Assembly (NCBI GenBank): GCA_035948855.1
Contig: DASZIT010000148.1
Span: 1 to 64,000 of the forward strand
DNA from: DASZIT01 sp035948855
GTDB lineage: Bacteria; Actinomycetota; Acidimicrobiia; Acidimicrobiales; RAAP-2
Direction of reading: 5' to 3'
DNA length: 64,000 nucleotides
The notes under the pieces are model-generated. The model searched no databases, had not been told where the DNA came from, and saw only the letters and a list, made by a program, of their open reading frames with translations. Every line of letters begins with the position of its first letter. Positions within the stretch are counted from its first letter, which is position 1. This document shows, piece after piece, positions 15,648 through 23,459 of this stretch. The position numbers and the translations under genes are program-made.

Positions 15648-16157
15648 ATGACCGCAACCAACAAGATCCGCGTCGCCACCGCCGACAAGACGGGAGCCAT
15701 CACCCTGGTATGCGCGGAGGTTTCCTCCGCCATCGGGATGTCCGTGCAGCCCGAATTCCAAGAGATCGAAGGCGATTGCCTCATTCTCGAGCTCCGCCTC
15801 GGCGATGAGAAGACTCACTCGCCCCACCCGACCCGCCTGGCCATCGCGGTTGACAATGCCGCGCCGGCCGTCCAGGTGCTGAGCGCATGGAAGGAGCCGG
15901 ATTCCGCCGAGCCCCTTCCCAAGCACTGCCACAATGTGCTGGGCGTCCAGTTCGACACCATGCCGCCGGTTGCCCATCGTGCCCTGATCGACAGCCTGCC
16001 GACGGCCCAGTGGGACCGCTTCGACGCATCCTGGCATCTGGCCGTGCCGTCGGTGTTCGCCACCCGGCCCCTGGTGGGGTTGTCGCATCGACGTGGCTAC
16101 ACCCACCGGTTCACCTCGTTCGAGGCCGCCGCCATCCGAGGAGGCCTCGCCTCTTGA
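15648..16157 (+). CDS. Hypothetical protein of unknown family
   Basis: A 169-aa soluble protein with a good ribosome-binding site (TGGAGG at 15639). It has no signal peptide or membrane segment. The N-terminus (KIRVATADKTGAITLVCAEVSSA) and ECDC-like strands suggest an alpha/beta fold. The C-terminal stretch RPLVGLSHRRGYTHRFTSFE is rich in Arg and His. There are two Cys (C22, and one in KHCHNVLG). I recognise no family and assign no function. It stands alone between the usp terminator and the thioesterase gene. Confidence 0.6.
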   Translation: MTATNKIRVATADKTGAITLVCAEVSSAIGMSVQPEFQEIEGDCLILELRLGDEKTHSPHPTRLAIAVDNAAPAVQVLSAWKEPDSAEPLPKHCHNVLGVQFDTMPPVAHRALIDSLPTAQWDRFDASWHLAVPSVFATRPLVGLSHRRGYTHRFTSFEAAAIRGGLAS

Positions 16158-16217
16158 GCGCCTCACGTCGACCGGAGTGATCGTTGGCCGGGGCAACCTC
16201 CGGTAGCGTTCTCGACC

Positions 16218-16862
16218 ATGTCGAGCCAGCCGTTTGCCGAGAATCGACCCCCGGTCACACCGTTCATCGATCCATTCGCCAACGTCACCGTCGATACCGA
16301 GCGGGGTGGTGCGCCCTACGCGCGCTTCCTCGAGCTCTTTCGCACCCTCCAGGACACGGTGGTCAGTTCCAATCCGCCCGAGGACGTGTGGGACGAGGTG
16401 TCTGCCCAGTTGAAGACGGCGATCGACCTCCTCGAACCGTGGGCCGCTCCCGAGTGGCAACGCCCGGCGGGCATGCGGGTCGATCTTCCCGGCCGGGGGA
16501 ATCCGCTGCTGGTTCCTTTCGTCTGGGACGACGAATCCGAGGGTCACGTCCGGGGCCGAGTCGTGTTCCGCCCCTTCCACCTGGGTGGGAACAGTGCCGC
16601 CCACGGGGGTACCCTGCCGCTGCTCTTCGATGACGTGCTGGGCCGACTGGCCAATTCCGTCGGTGGCACCATCGGGCGCACGGCATACCTGCACGTCAAC
16701 TACCGGAAGATCACCCCAATCGGAGTAGAGCTCCAGGTTGACGCCACCGTCGAGCGCATCGAAGGGCGAAAGCGCTGGGTCAGTGCGCGTCTCTCCGACC
16801 ATGGCACCCCGATCGCCGACGCCGAGGGGCTCTTTGTCGAGCTACTGCCCGGCCAGCCGTAG
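16218..16862 (+). CDS. PaaI/YbgC-type hotdog-fold thioesterase
   Basis: A 214-aa protein with an N-terminal helical extension of about 110 residues and a C-terminal hotdog domain. GRVVFRPFHLGGNSAAHGGTLPLLFDDVLGRL has the HGG then D pattern of PaaI-type acyl-CoA thioesterases; the key part is AAHGGTLPLLFDDVLG. TAYLHVNYRKITPIG is the central strand. It probably hydrolyses an acyl-CoA in the cytoplasm. It converges on an acyl-CoA ligase gene only 9 bases away, which fits acyl-CoA metabolism. Confidence 0.8.
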   Translation: MSSQPFAENRPPVTPFIDPFANVTVDTERGGAPYARFLELFRTLQDTVVSSNPPEDVWDEVSAQLKTAIDLLEPWAAPEWQRPAGMRVDLPGRGNPLLVPFVWDDESEGHVRGRVVFRPFHLGGNSAAHGGTLPLLFDDVLGRLANSVGGTIGRTAYLHVNYRKITPIGVELQVDATVERIEGRKRWVSARLSDHGTPIADAEGLFVELLPGQP

Positions 16863-16871
16863 CCAAACCAG

Positions 16872-18425
16872 CTACGACAGGATCTTGTTGGCTCCGCTGC
16901 CCCAATACTTGTCACGGAGCAGTCGCTTGTAGAGCTTGCCGGTCGGCAGCCGCGGCAGTTCCGGATCGAAGTCGATGGAGCGCGGGCACTTGAGATGGGC
17001 GAGGTGCTGGCGGCAGAATTGGATCAGTTCCTTCTCGATATCGGGACCGGATTCGACCGAGGGCATCAGCTGGACGACCGCCTTCACCTCCTCTCCGAGG
17101 TCGGGGTTCGGGACCCCGAACACCGCGGCGTCGGCCACCTTGGGGTGAGTGATGAGCAGGTTTTCGCACTCCTGTGGGTAGATGTTGACGCCGCCGGAGA
17201 TGATCATGAAGGTGGCCCGGTCGGTGAGGTAGAGATAGCCGTCGTCATCGAGGTAGCCGACATCCCCGACGGTGATCATCGAGCCGTCGGTTGACGTCGA
17301 TTCCTTGGTCTTCTCGGTGTCGTTGAAGTAACGGAAGCGTGTCGCCGGCTTGAACCACAGCGTGCCGGGTGATCCGGGGGCAACCGGATCGAACGAGTCG
17401 TCCAGGATGTGCAACTCGCCGATGATCACCTTGCCGACGGTTCCCGGGTGGGCCAGCCATTCTTCACTGTCACAGGCACTGAACCCGATGGCCTCGGTCG
17501 CCCCGTAGTACTCGATGATGATGGGCCCCCACCACTCGATCATCTGCCGCTTGACCGGTATCGGACAGGGTGCGGCAGCGTGGATGGCAACCTCCAGCGA
17601 GGACAGGTCATAGCGGCTGCGCACCTCGTCAGGCAGCTTGAGCATCCGGCTGAACATGGTTGGCACCAGTTGACTGTGGGTCACCCCGTACTGCTCCACC
17701 AGCTGCAGGTAGCGCTCGGGGTCGAACTTCTCCATGATGACCACCGTGCCGCCGTTGCGGATGGCCAGGCCGACGGCGGCCTGGGGCGCCGAGTGGTACA
17801 GAGGGGCGGGCGAGAGGTAGATGAGGCCCTCCCGATACCGCCACAGCTGCTCCAAGAAGGTGAACAGACGGGTCGGCCTCCCGGGCGGGCTCTCGTCCAG
17901 CGGCCGGAGGATTCCCTTGGGCCGGCCGGTGGTCCCCGATGAATAGAGCATGGCGCTGCCGAGGGATTCGTCGTCGATCGGAGTGTCCGGAAATCCGGCG
18001 GTCGCCGCTTGGTAGTCGACGAAGGGTCCGTCCTCACCGGCGCCGTCGACCAGGAGACAGAGGGACACGCCCGGGCAGTGGCGGAGGGCCTCCTCCGCCA
18101 CCTCCCGGCAGGCCCGGGAGGTGATCAGCACTTTCGATTCGCTGTTGTTGAGGATGTAGGTCAGTTCTTCGGCATTGAGGAAGGAATTCACGCAGGTGTA
18201 GTACAGGCCGGCTCGCTCACCGGCACTGCAGGTCTCCAGGTACCGGCTGTTGTTCTCCATGAAGATGGCGTAGTGGTCCGAGCGGCCTAGCCCATGGCCT
18301 CGGAGCAAGTGGGCCAGGCGGTTCGTCCGGGCTTCGAATTCGGCGTAGCTGACCGTCTCGCCGGTGGAGGCCATGATGAAGGCCGCTTGTTCAGCCCGCT
18401 CGATGGCGTGGGCACCTGGATACAT
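16872..18425 (-). CDS. Acyl-CoA synthetase (AMP-forming, ANL superfamily)
   Basis: A 517-aa ATP-dependent acid-CoA ligase. AMP-binding motif A3 is MLYSSGTTGRPKGI (residues about 161-174). Motif A5 is YYGATEAIGFSA, A7/A8 is TVGDVGYLDDDGYLYLTDR, and the C-terminal A10 lysine lies in RLPTGKLYKRLLRD. The N-terminus (YAEFEARTNRLAHLLRGHGL) is typical of fatty-acyl or long-chain synthetases. It would activate a carboxylic acid to acyl-adenylate and then acyl-CoA. The start at ATG 18425 leaves 116 bases to the divergent aldo/keto reductase gene. Confidence 0.88.
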   Translation of the reverse strand: MYPGAHAIERAEQAAFIMASTGETVSYAEFEARTNRLAHLLRGHGLGRSDHYAIFMENNSRYLETCSAGERAGLYYTCVNSFLNAEELTYILNNSESKVLITSRACREVAEEALRHCPGVSLCLLVDGAGEDGPFVDYQAATAGFPDTPIDDESLGSAMLYSSGTTGRPKGILRPLDESPPGRPTRLFTFLEQLWRYREGLIYLSPAPLYHSAPQAAVGLAIRNGGTVVIMEKFDPERYLQLVEQYGVTHSQLVPTMFSRMLKLPDEVRSRYDLSSLEVAIHAAAPCPIPVKRQMIEWWGPIIIEYYGATEAIGFSACDSEEWLAHPGTVGKVIIGELHILDDSFDPVAPGSPGTLWFKPATRFRYFNDTEKTKESTSTDGSMITVGDVGYLDDDGYLYLTDRATFMIISGGVNIYPQECENLLITHPKVADAAVFGVPNPDLGEEVKAVVQLMPSVESGPDIEKELIQFCRQHLAHLKCPRSIDFDPELPRLPTGKLYKRLLRDKYWGSGANKILS

Positions 18426-18541
18426 CTGGCTGGCTCCTCGGTGGTGGCCGTTCTCCGGTGGTTCACGGTAGATCGGTCTGTCCCGGACGTCGAACGTATC
18501 GCAGCGGACCGATGTCTGGGGCCGGCCGGTAGCCTGCCGAA

Positions 18542-19405
18542 ATGACTCTTGGCGATACCTTTCCGATGGGCCCGAAGACCGTGCACCGCATGGGATTTGG
18601 AGTCATGCAGCTCCCCGGTCCCGGCGTCTTCGGTCCTCCGCGTGACCGGGCGGAGGCGCTGGCGGTGTTGCGCCGGGCCGTCGAACGCGGGGTGGACCAC
18701 ATCGACACCGCGCAGTTCTACGGGCCCGACGTCGCCAACCAGCTCATCCACGAGGCGTTGCATCCCTACCCGGCGGAGTTGGTTCTGGTGAGCAAGGTGG
18801 GGGCCCGCCGGGACGACACCGGGCAGTGGTTGCCCGCCCAGACTCCTTCCGAACTCCGGGCCGGCGTCGAGGACAATCTCAGAACCCTCGCGGTTGACCA
18901 GGTCGACGTGGTGAACCTCCGGATCATGGACCACCCCGAGGTCGCCCTCGAGGACCAACTGAGCACCATGATCGAGATGCGCACCGAGGGTCTGATCGGG
19001 GGTATCGGGCTGAGCAATACCACCGCCGACCAGCTGGCGGCGGCCCGCACCGTCACCGACATCGCCTGCGTGCAGAACGCCTTCAATGTCGTCGACCGTT
19101 CGTCGCAGGCCGTACTCGACGCCTGCCGAGCCGAAGGGATTGCCTTCGTGCCCTTCTTCCCGTTGGGTTCGGCCTTCGGCGGTGAGCACAACACCGTCCT
19201 CGAGGCTCCGGCCGTGGTTGCCGCCGCGGGTCGGCTGGGTGCCACGGTTGCCCAGGTGGCTCTGGCCTGGTTACTGGACGACTCCCCCAACGTCCTGTTG
19301 ATTCCAGGAACCTCGTCGCTCGCCCACCTGGAGGAGAACCTGACCGCCTCGGACATCGAGCTCGACGAGACTTCCCGCCAGGAGCTCGGAACCATCGGCG
19401 GGTAG
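18542..19405 (+). CDS. Aldo/keto reductase
   Basis: A 287-aa TIM-barrel NADPH-dependent oxidoreductase. RAVERGVDHIDTAQFYG gives the catalytic Asp and Tyr, LVLVSKVGARRD gives the Lys, and LRIMDHPEVALEDQ occupies the place of the His strand. The C-terminal cofactor-binding segment is LIPGTSSLAHLEENL. It reduces an aldehyde or ketone; the substrate is unknown. It is transcribed away from the acyl-CoA ligase gene. Confidence 0.88.
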   Translation: MTLGDTFPMGPKTVHRMGFGVMQLPGPGVFGPPRDRAEALAVLRRAVERGVDHIDTAQFYGPDVANQLIHEALHPYPAELVLVSKVGARRDDTGQWLPAQTPSELRAGVEDNLRTLAVDQVDVVNLRIMDHPEVALEDQLSTMIEMRTEGLIGGIGLSNTTADQLAAARTVTDIACVQNAFNVVDRSSQAVLDACRAEGIAFVPFFPLGSAFGGEHNTVLEAPAVVAAAGRLGATVAQVALAWLLDDSPNVLLIPGTSSLAHLEENLTASDIELDETSRQELGTIGG

Positions 19406-19428
19406 GACAACCGTCGTATCTACCTCAC

Positions 19429-19441
19429 CCGACGGCGTCGG
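19429..19441. terminator. Candidate bidirectional terminator between convergent genes
   Basis: CCGACGGCGTCGG is a 13-base palindrome (5-bp stem, 3-base loop) in the 40-base gap between the aldo/keto reductase and the CHAP gene. It has no U-tract on either strand. Confidence 0.3.
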
Positions 19442-19445
19442 TGCC

Positions 19446-21095
19446 TCAGCCGCCTCCGAAATAGATGGCATCGAAAGAGAAGACCTGACCGGCGGCGTCG
19501 ACCAGCCAGTATCCCGGCGTTGCGCTGGACCGGTTGGAGGCCATGCCCACCACCGGCGTGGCCGGGGGGCTGGCTCCGGTCGAACCGTGGAACCGCGCAT
19601 CACCGAAGCCGAAGATGCCACCGTCGGAGGCCACAAACCAGTATCCCCGGCCGTCGGCGGTCGGGGCCATCCCGTTCACCGGCTTGTTCAGGGACATGGC
19701 CCCGGTCGAGCCGAAGTAGGTGGCATCGCCGAAGGCGAAGATGCCGCCATCGGTGGCCACCAGCCAGTAGCCGCCCCCATCGGAGACGGAGGCGATCCCG
19801 ACCACCGGCCTGTTCAGGCGGACCGCGCCCATGGATCCGTGGAAGGTGGCGTCACCGAAGGCAAAGATGCCACCGTCCGAAGCCACCAGCCAATAGCCGG
19901 CGCCGTCCCGGGTCGGCGCCAGGTCCACGATGGGGGCGTTGAGGTGTTGCCCACCCATCGAGCCGAAGAAGCCGGCGTCACCGAAGGAGAAGGTCCCCCC
20001 GTCCCCGGCCACCAGCCAATAGCCCTTGCCGTCCGGGGTCGAGACGATGTGGGCGATCGGTGAGTTAAGCGGCTGGCCGGCGATCAGACCGTAGGACACC
20101 GCGTCACCATGAGGTGACACTCCTCCCGCCGCGTCGGCCAACCAGTAGCCGCCGCCGTCCGGGGTGGCATCCATGCCCACCACCGGTGCGGTCAAGGTTC
20201 CCACCCCGGGGGGAGGCGACGAACCGGGCGGCCCCGCCGCCACCCCTGCGCAGCCCGGCAAGGTGGTGTTGGCGGTGCCGGGTCCGACGTTGTAGGCGAC
20301 CACACAGATCTGGTGGGGTGAGCCGTCGACTCCGATCTTCATATCGAACCCGTGGGGCCCGACATCGCTGCGCGGAAGGTTGGCCGATCCAATTCCGCCG
20401 GTGGGCACGCCGTCGACCGTCATCTGCACGGACACCGGATTGCTCCCGGCGTTGGGGTCGGAGGCCCAGCCGATGACTTCGACGCCTCCGTTGATTCGCT
20501 TGACGCTTTCGAGATTCCCGGTCGGGTTCCCCGACAGGCCGGTCATGTCGTCGATATGGATGAACCCGGTGAACGCGGATGTCGGCACACCACTACGGAC
20601 GTCGTACCCGCCAAGGGTGTTGTAGTCGTACTCCTCGACGTCAACGGTCCCGTTGGGCTCGACGTTGGCTACCCAGGCCACATGGCCCAGACTCCCGGTG
20701 CCCCCGCTGTCGGCGGCGTTCCAGGCCACCGATCCGATCGCCGGGGTGCCGTTCACCGGAATACCGAGCGACATCGCCGCCACTCCCCAGTTGTTGGCAT
20801 TCCCCCACTGGGGACCGCCGTAAAAGTCGTTGAAGGCGACCCCGTTGGCGTTGTTGAGGCGCCAGGCCGCAAACGACGTGCACTCCCGGTTGAAGAACCT
20901 CCAGGGATCGATGACCGCGTCTTTGGCGGCGCTGGCCAGATTGGCGGGGTAGTCGTTGCCGAGCACGGCCGCGCCGGCGGTGGGTGTAGGCGCGCCCAGC
21001 TGGACGAGGGAGGCGACCAACGCCACGAGTGCCAATCGGTGGAGCCCACGGGAACCCCATCCGGCCCGCGGGATGTGACGCGACGCCAAGGGCAT
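19446..21095 (-). CDS. Secreted CHAP-domain protein with C-terminal GYWLVA-DGGIFAFGDA repeats
   Basis: About 549 aa from ATG 21095; the frame stays open to 21149. Residues 14-38 are a signal peptide (LALVALVASLVQLGA, then PTAGAA). A CHAP amidase/peptidase domain follows (about 45-165) with the nucleophile Cys in NRECTSFAAWRL and the His in GSLGHVAWVANV. A linker domain holds CVVAYNVGPGT. The C-terminal 250 residues are six tandem repeats of about 42 aa, which probably form a beta-propeller-like surface. The likely role is an exported peptidoglycan hydrolase held at the cell surface. Such repeats recur in Acidimicrobiia-type genomes. Confidence 0.82.
   Translation of the reverse strand: MPLASRHIPRAGWGSRGLHRLALVALVASLVQLGAPTPTAGAAVLGNDYPANLASAAKDAVIDPWRFFNRECTSFAAWRLNNANGVAFNDFYGGPQWGNANNWGVAAMSLGIPVNGTPAIGSVAWNAADSGGTGSLGHVAWVANVEPNGTVDVEEYDYNTLGGYDVRSGVPTSAFTGFIHIDDMTGLSGNPTGNLESVKRINGGVEVIGWASDPNAGSNPVSVQMTVDGVPTGGIGSANLPRSDVGPHGFDMKIGVDGSPHQICVVAYNVGPGTANTTLPGCAGVAAGPPGSSPPPGVGTLTAPVVGMDATPDGGGYWLADAAGGVSPHGDAVSYGLIAGQPLNSPIAHIVSTPDGKGYWLVAGDGGTFSFGDAGFFGSMGGQHLNAPIVDLAPTRDGAGYWLVASDGGIFAFGDATFHGSMGAVRLNRPVVGIASVSDGGGYWLVATDGGIFAFGDATYFGSTGAMSLNKPVNGMAPTADGRGYWFVASDGGIFGFGDARFHGSTGASPPATPVVGMASNRSSATPGYWLVDAAGQVFSFDAIYFGGG
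19449..20172 (-). repeat. Six tandem 126-bp coding repeats
   Basis: The repeats encode units of 42 residues with the consensus T-DG-GYWLVA-DGGIFAFGDA-F-GS-G----L--PVVG-A. The four central units are most alike. The first unit lacks the aromatic core (DAAGGVSPHGDA) and the last is shorter and degenerate (DAAGQVFSFDAIYFGGG). Neighbouring units are diverged at DNA level, so recent slippage is unlikely. Confidence 0.8.
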
Positions 21096-21245
21096 ATCGA
21101 CTTCTACCACGGTCGCAAGCCCAACTGGTGCCATAGGACCAACGTGCAAGGCCCGCGGGACCTCTCAGTGAGCCGAATCCATCGGGTTTGACGACGGTCC
21201 ACCCACCTTTTCGGGATCAAACCGGAAAACTTCGGTTGGGATGTC

Positions 21246-21268
21246 AACCTTTGGGGACGCTCGTTCGT
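21246..21268 (+). promoter_or_regulatory. Candidate ECF-type promoter of the sigma factor gene
   Basis: TCAACC (AAC at 21246-21248) and CGT (21266-21268) are 17 bases apart. This matches the general ECF pattern of AAC in the -35 and CGT in the -10 element. It lies about 20 bases before the ATG at 21287. Autoregulation would be expected for an ECF factor. The match is short. Confidence 0.3.
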
Positions 21269-21286
21269 GAAGATAGGCAGAGACGT

Positions 21287-21754
21287 ATGGAACATGGCGC
21301 CGAGATTGAGAGCTTCGACGATGCCTTCGACCGTCTATTTCGCATTGCCTATCGCTCCGCCTACCGACTCCTCGGCTCCCGGGAAGATGCCGAGGACGTG
21401 GCCATCGACGCGCTCACCCGGGCTTCCCTCCACTGGCGAAAGGTGCGGACCGATCCGGCGCCGTGGGTCACCACCGTTTCGGCCAACCTCGCCATCGACA
21501 TCTGGCGGCGCCGGAAGCGGACGCCGATCCACCTACCGAGCTCCGAGACCGATCCGATCGACAGCCGGCGGATCGACCTGGTGCGGGCGCTCGAGCATCT
21601 TCCTCGTCGCCAGCGGGACACGGTGGTGCTCCGCTATTTCGCCGATCTCACCGAATCCCAGACCGCGGAGGCTCTGGGCATCTCGACCGGGACCGTCAAG
21701 CAGCACGCGTCCCGGGCCATGGTCGCCCTCAAGCAGGAGCTGGGAGAACCATGA
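21287..21754 (+). CDS. ECF-type RNA polymerase sigma-70 factor
   Basis: A 155-aa sigma factor from ATG 21287. Region 2 is FDRLFRIAYRSAYRLLGSREDAEDVAIDALTRA (core motifs YRLLGSREDAEDVA and PWVTTVSANLAIDIWRRRKR). Region 4 is LPRRQRDTVVLRYFADLTESQTAEALGISTGTVKQHASRA, whose helix-turn-helix is ESQTAEALGISTGTVKQHAS. It redirects RNA polymerase to a specific promoter set. An upstream in-frame ATG at 21188 would add 33 residues unlike the family, so 21287 is preferred. It overlaps the next gene by 4 bases (ATGA), the usual position of a sigma regulator. Confidence 0.9.
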   Translation: MEHGAEIESFDDAFDRLFRIAYRSAYRLLGSREDAEDVAIDALTRASLHWRKVRTDPAPWVTTVSANLAIDIWRRRKRTPIHLPSSETDPIDSRRIDLVRALEHLPRRQRDTVVLRYFADLTESQTAEALGISTGTVKQHASRAMVALKQELGEP

Positions 21755-22551
21755 CCAGCTCCGGTGACGGTGGCAGGTTCGAGGACCTCGATGATCCTTC
21801 TCCCCCGCGGATGTCCTCGGCCCATCGGGGGGAGGTGGCCCGGCGTGTCCGCCGGGTCCGGCTTCGGCGGCAGGTCATGTTCAGCGGTCTGGCCGTGGCC
21901 GTCGTGTTCGGTGCCGCGTTCACCGCCGTCAATCTCCGGAACCCGGTGCCGGTCACCAATGCTCTCGGCGCGGCTTCGGGCGGGTTCAACCAGATGTTCT
22001 GGCCGACCGTCGGGTCACCTGGTCCTGGTTCTGCACCCGTCGAGCTGTCCCCGCTGGGGCCGTCAACAAAAACCCTCAACGACCAATCCAATGCCACCGC
22101 CGGCGCCGGCGCCGGGTCAGGTTCGGGCGTGGCAACTGGAGCTCCGAACTCGGCTTCATCCGGCCCGGGGTTCTCACCGGGGATAACGGTGGCGCCGTGC
22201 CCCGATCCGACCTGGGCGGGCGGGCAGTATTGCGGTCCCTCCCCCCAGCCCGGGAACGGGAGCGGTCCCGGCGGACAATGTTCAGGTAGGGAGACGGCGC
22301 CTCCGTGCGGCCCGGGGGCGGTGGTCGGTACCTCGTACCCTTACACCCTCCCGGTTCGCTGCGATGGCCGGATCATCTTCAACGGTCGCCGGTGGGACTC
22401 GGATCTCCTCCCACCCACCAATGGCCCCGATCTCTGGGTGTGGATGCGGCTGGTTCCGGGGGGCCAGCTCCGATTCATCGGTCCGGACGGGACCATCGGG
22501 TTCACTCCTGACCACGGCAAGCCGCCGCCGAGTTGTCGCGGTACTCCCTAG
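21751..22551 (+). CDS. Single-pass membrane protein coupled to the ECF sigma factor (putative anti-sigma factor)
   Basis: A 266-aa protein from ATG 21751 in a 4-base overlap with the sigma gene. Residues 1-42 are cytoplasmic and Arg-rich (GEVARRVRRVRLRRQ). Residues 43-62 form one transmembrane helix (MFSGLAVAVVFGAAFTAVNL). The rest is an extracytoplasmic, Gly/Ser/Pro-rich region with a Cys-containing domain (APCPDPTWAGGQYCGPSPQP, VRCDGRIIFNGRRW). No HxxxCxxC zinc anti-sigma motif is seen, so the anti-sigma role rests on gene coupling and topology. The short N-terminal arm could hold the sigma factor at the membrane. Confidence 0.65.
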   Translation: MTSSGDGGRFEDLDDPSPPRMSSAHRGEVARRVRRVRLRRQVMFSGLAVAVVFGAAFTAVNLRNPVPVTNALGAASGGFNQMFWPTVGSPGPGSAPVELSPLGPSTKTLNDQSNATAGAGAGSGSGVATGAPNSASSGPGFSPGITVAPCPDPTWAGGQYCGPSPQPGNGSGPGGQCSGRETAPPCGPGAVVGTSYPYTLPVRCDGRIIFNGRRWDSDLLPPTNGPDLWVWMRLVPGGQLRFIGPDGTIGFTPDHGKPPPSCRGTP

Positions 22552-22636
22552 CCCGGCCCCCGATCTTCGATCTTCGAAAGCCGTTGGCTCCGACCTCGAT
22601 CGCTTTGCCCTCTACCCACTAGTGAAGGAGTGTTGA

Positions 22637-23419
22637 ATGAAACGCGTCATCCCCAACCGAAAAATGGTTACCGTGATCGGTGTCATCGCCTTGATGAGTG
22701 CCGCGGTGACCGGCATCATCCTGTCGGTCGGCACCAACTCAAGAGCCGGGGCGGCGACCACCACTCCGGCCTGTGGGAGCTCCGACCCGAAGCTCACCGT
22801 GCAAGCCACCGGGCAAGCCACCGCCACCCCGAACTTGTTGACGCTGTCGATCGGGGTCAACGTTTCCGACCCAACCGCGTCGGCCGCCCTCACCGACGCC
22901 AACGGCAGAGCCGGCAGCTTGTCGGCCACGCTCGAACAGGCCGGAGTGGCCAGCGCCGACATTCAGACGGCCAACTTCTCCATTCAGCCGAACTTCGACA
23001 CCAAGGGCGCCATCACCGGCTACCAGGTGTCGAATACCATGCTGGTGAAGTTGCACAACCTGGCAGCCTCCGGAGCGGTCATCGACGCCGCTGCCAGATC
23101 AGCCGCGGATGCGATCCGTATCAGCGGGCTCACCTTCTCGGTGGATGACACCAAAACGGTCGATGGCACCGCCCGAGCTGATGGCATCCAGGTCGCTGCC
23201 GCCCACGCCCATTCGATGGCCGCCGCCGCCGGTGAGTCGATCACGGGAGTGTGCTCGATCACCGACTCCACGACGACGTATCCCCTCGCTCAGGACTTTG
23301 CGGGCGCCGGCGCCGCCACGGGAGCTACCGCGAACAGCCCCAGCGTTCCCGTGCAGCCCGGCACCCAACAGTCAACCGCCCAGGTCACCGTGGTCTACGG
23401 CCTGGCTCCCAAGGGATGA
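22637..23419 (+). CDS. SIMPL/DUF541-domain exported protein
   Basis: A 260-aa protein with GAAGGAGTG before ATG 22637. Residues 10-33 are a signal peptide or anchor (MVTVIGVIALMSAAVTGIIL). The SIMPL domain follows (LTVQATGQATATPNLLTLSIGV, then NFSIQPNFD, YQVSNTMLVKL and a C-terminal strand QVTVVYGL). SIMPL proteins form periplasmic or surface oligomers whose role is poorly known. An insert near residue 205 holds CSITDSTTTYPL, and the tail is Ala/Gly/Pro-rich. It lies after the sigma/anti-sigma pair and may be a target of that sigma factor, which is inference. Confidence 0.8.
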   Translation: MKRVIPNRKMVTVIGVIALMSAAVTGIILSVGTNSRAGAATTTPACGSSDPKLTVQATGQATATPNLLTLSIGVNVSDPTASAALTDANGRAGSLSATLEQAGVASADIQTANFSIQPNFDTKGAITGYQVSNTMLVKLHNLAASGAVIDAAARSAADAIRISGLTFSVDDTKTVDGTARADGIQVAAAHAHSMAAAAGESITGVCSITDSTTTYPLAQDFAGAGAATGATANSPSVPVQPGTQQSTAQVTVVYGLAPKG

Positions 23420-23443
23420 AATCGCAGGAGCCCAGGAGCGATT
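23420..23443. terminator. Candidate bidirectional stem-loop between convergent genes
   Basis: AATCGC (23420-23425) and GCGATT (23438-23443) form a 6-bp stem with a 12-base loop, directly after the SIMPL stop codon and before the end of the convergent thiolase gene. There is no U-tract. Confidence 0.3.
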
Positions 23444-23459
23444 GCGCCGATGTCCGGAC

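Noticed and set aside
21221..21245. GGAAAA...GTC as an ECF promoter of the sigma gene
   Set aside because: The spacing between the two parts is only about 13 bases, too short; AAC-N17-CGT further down is better.
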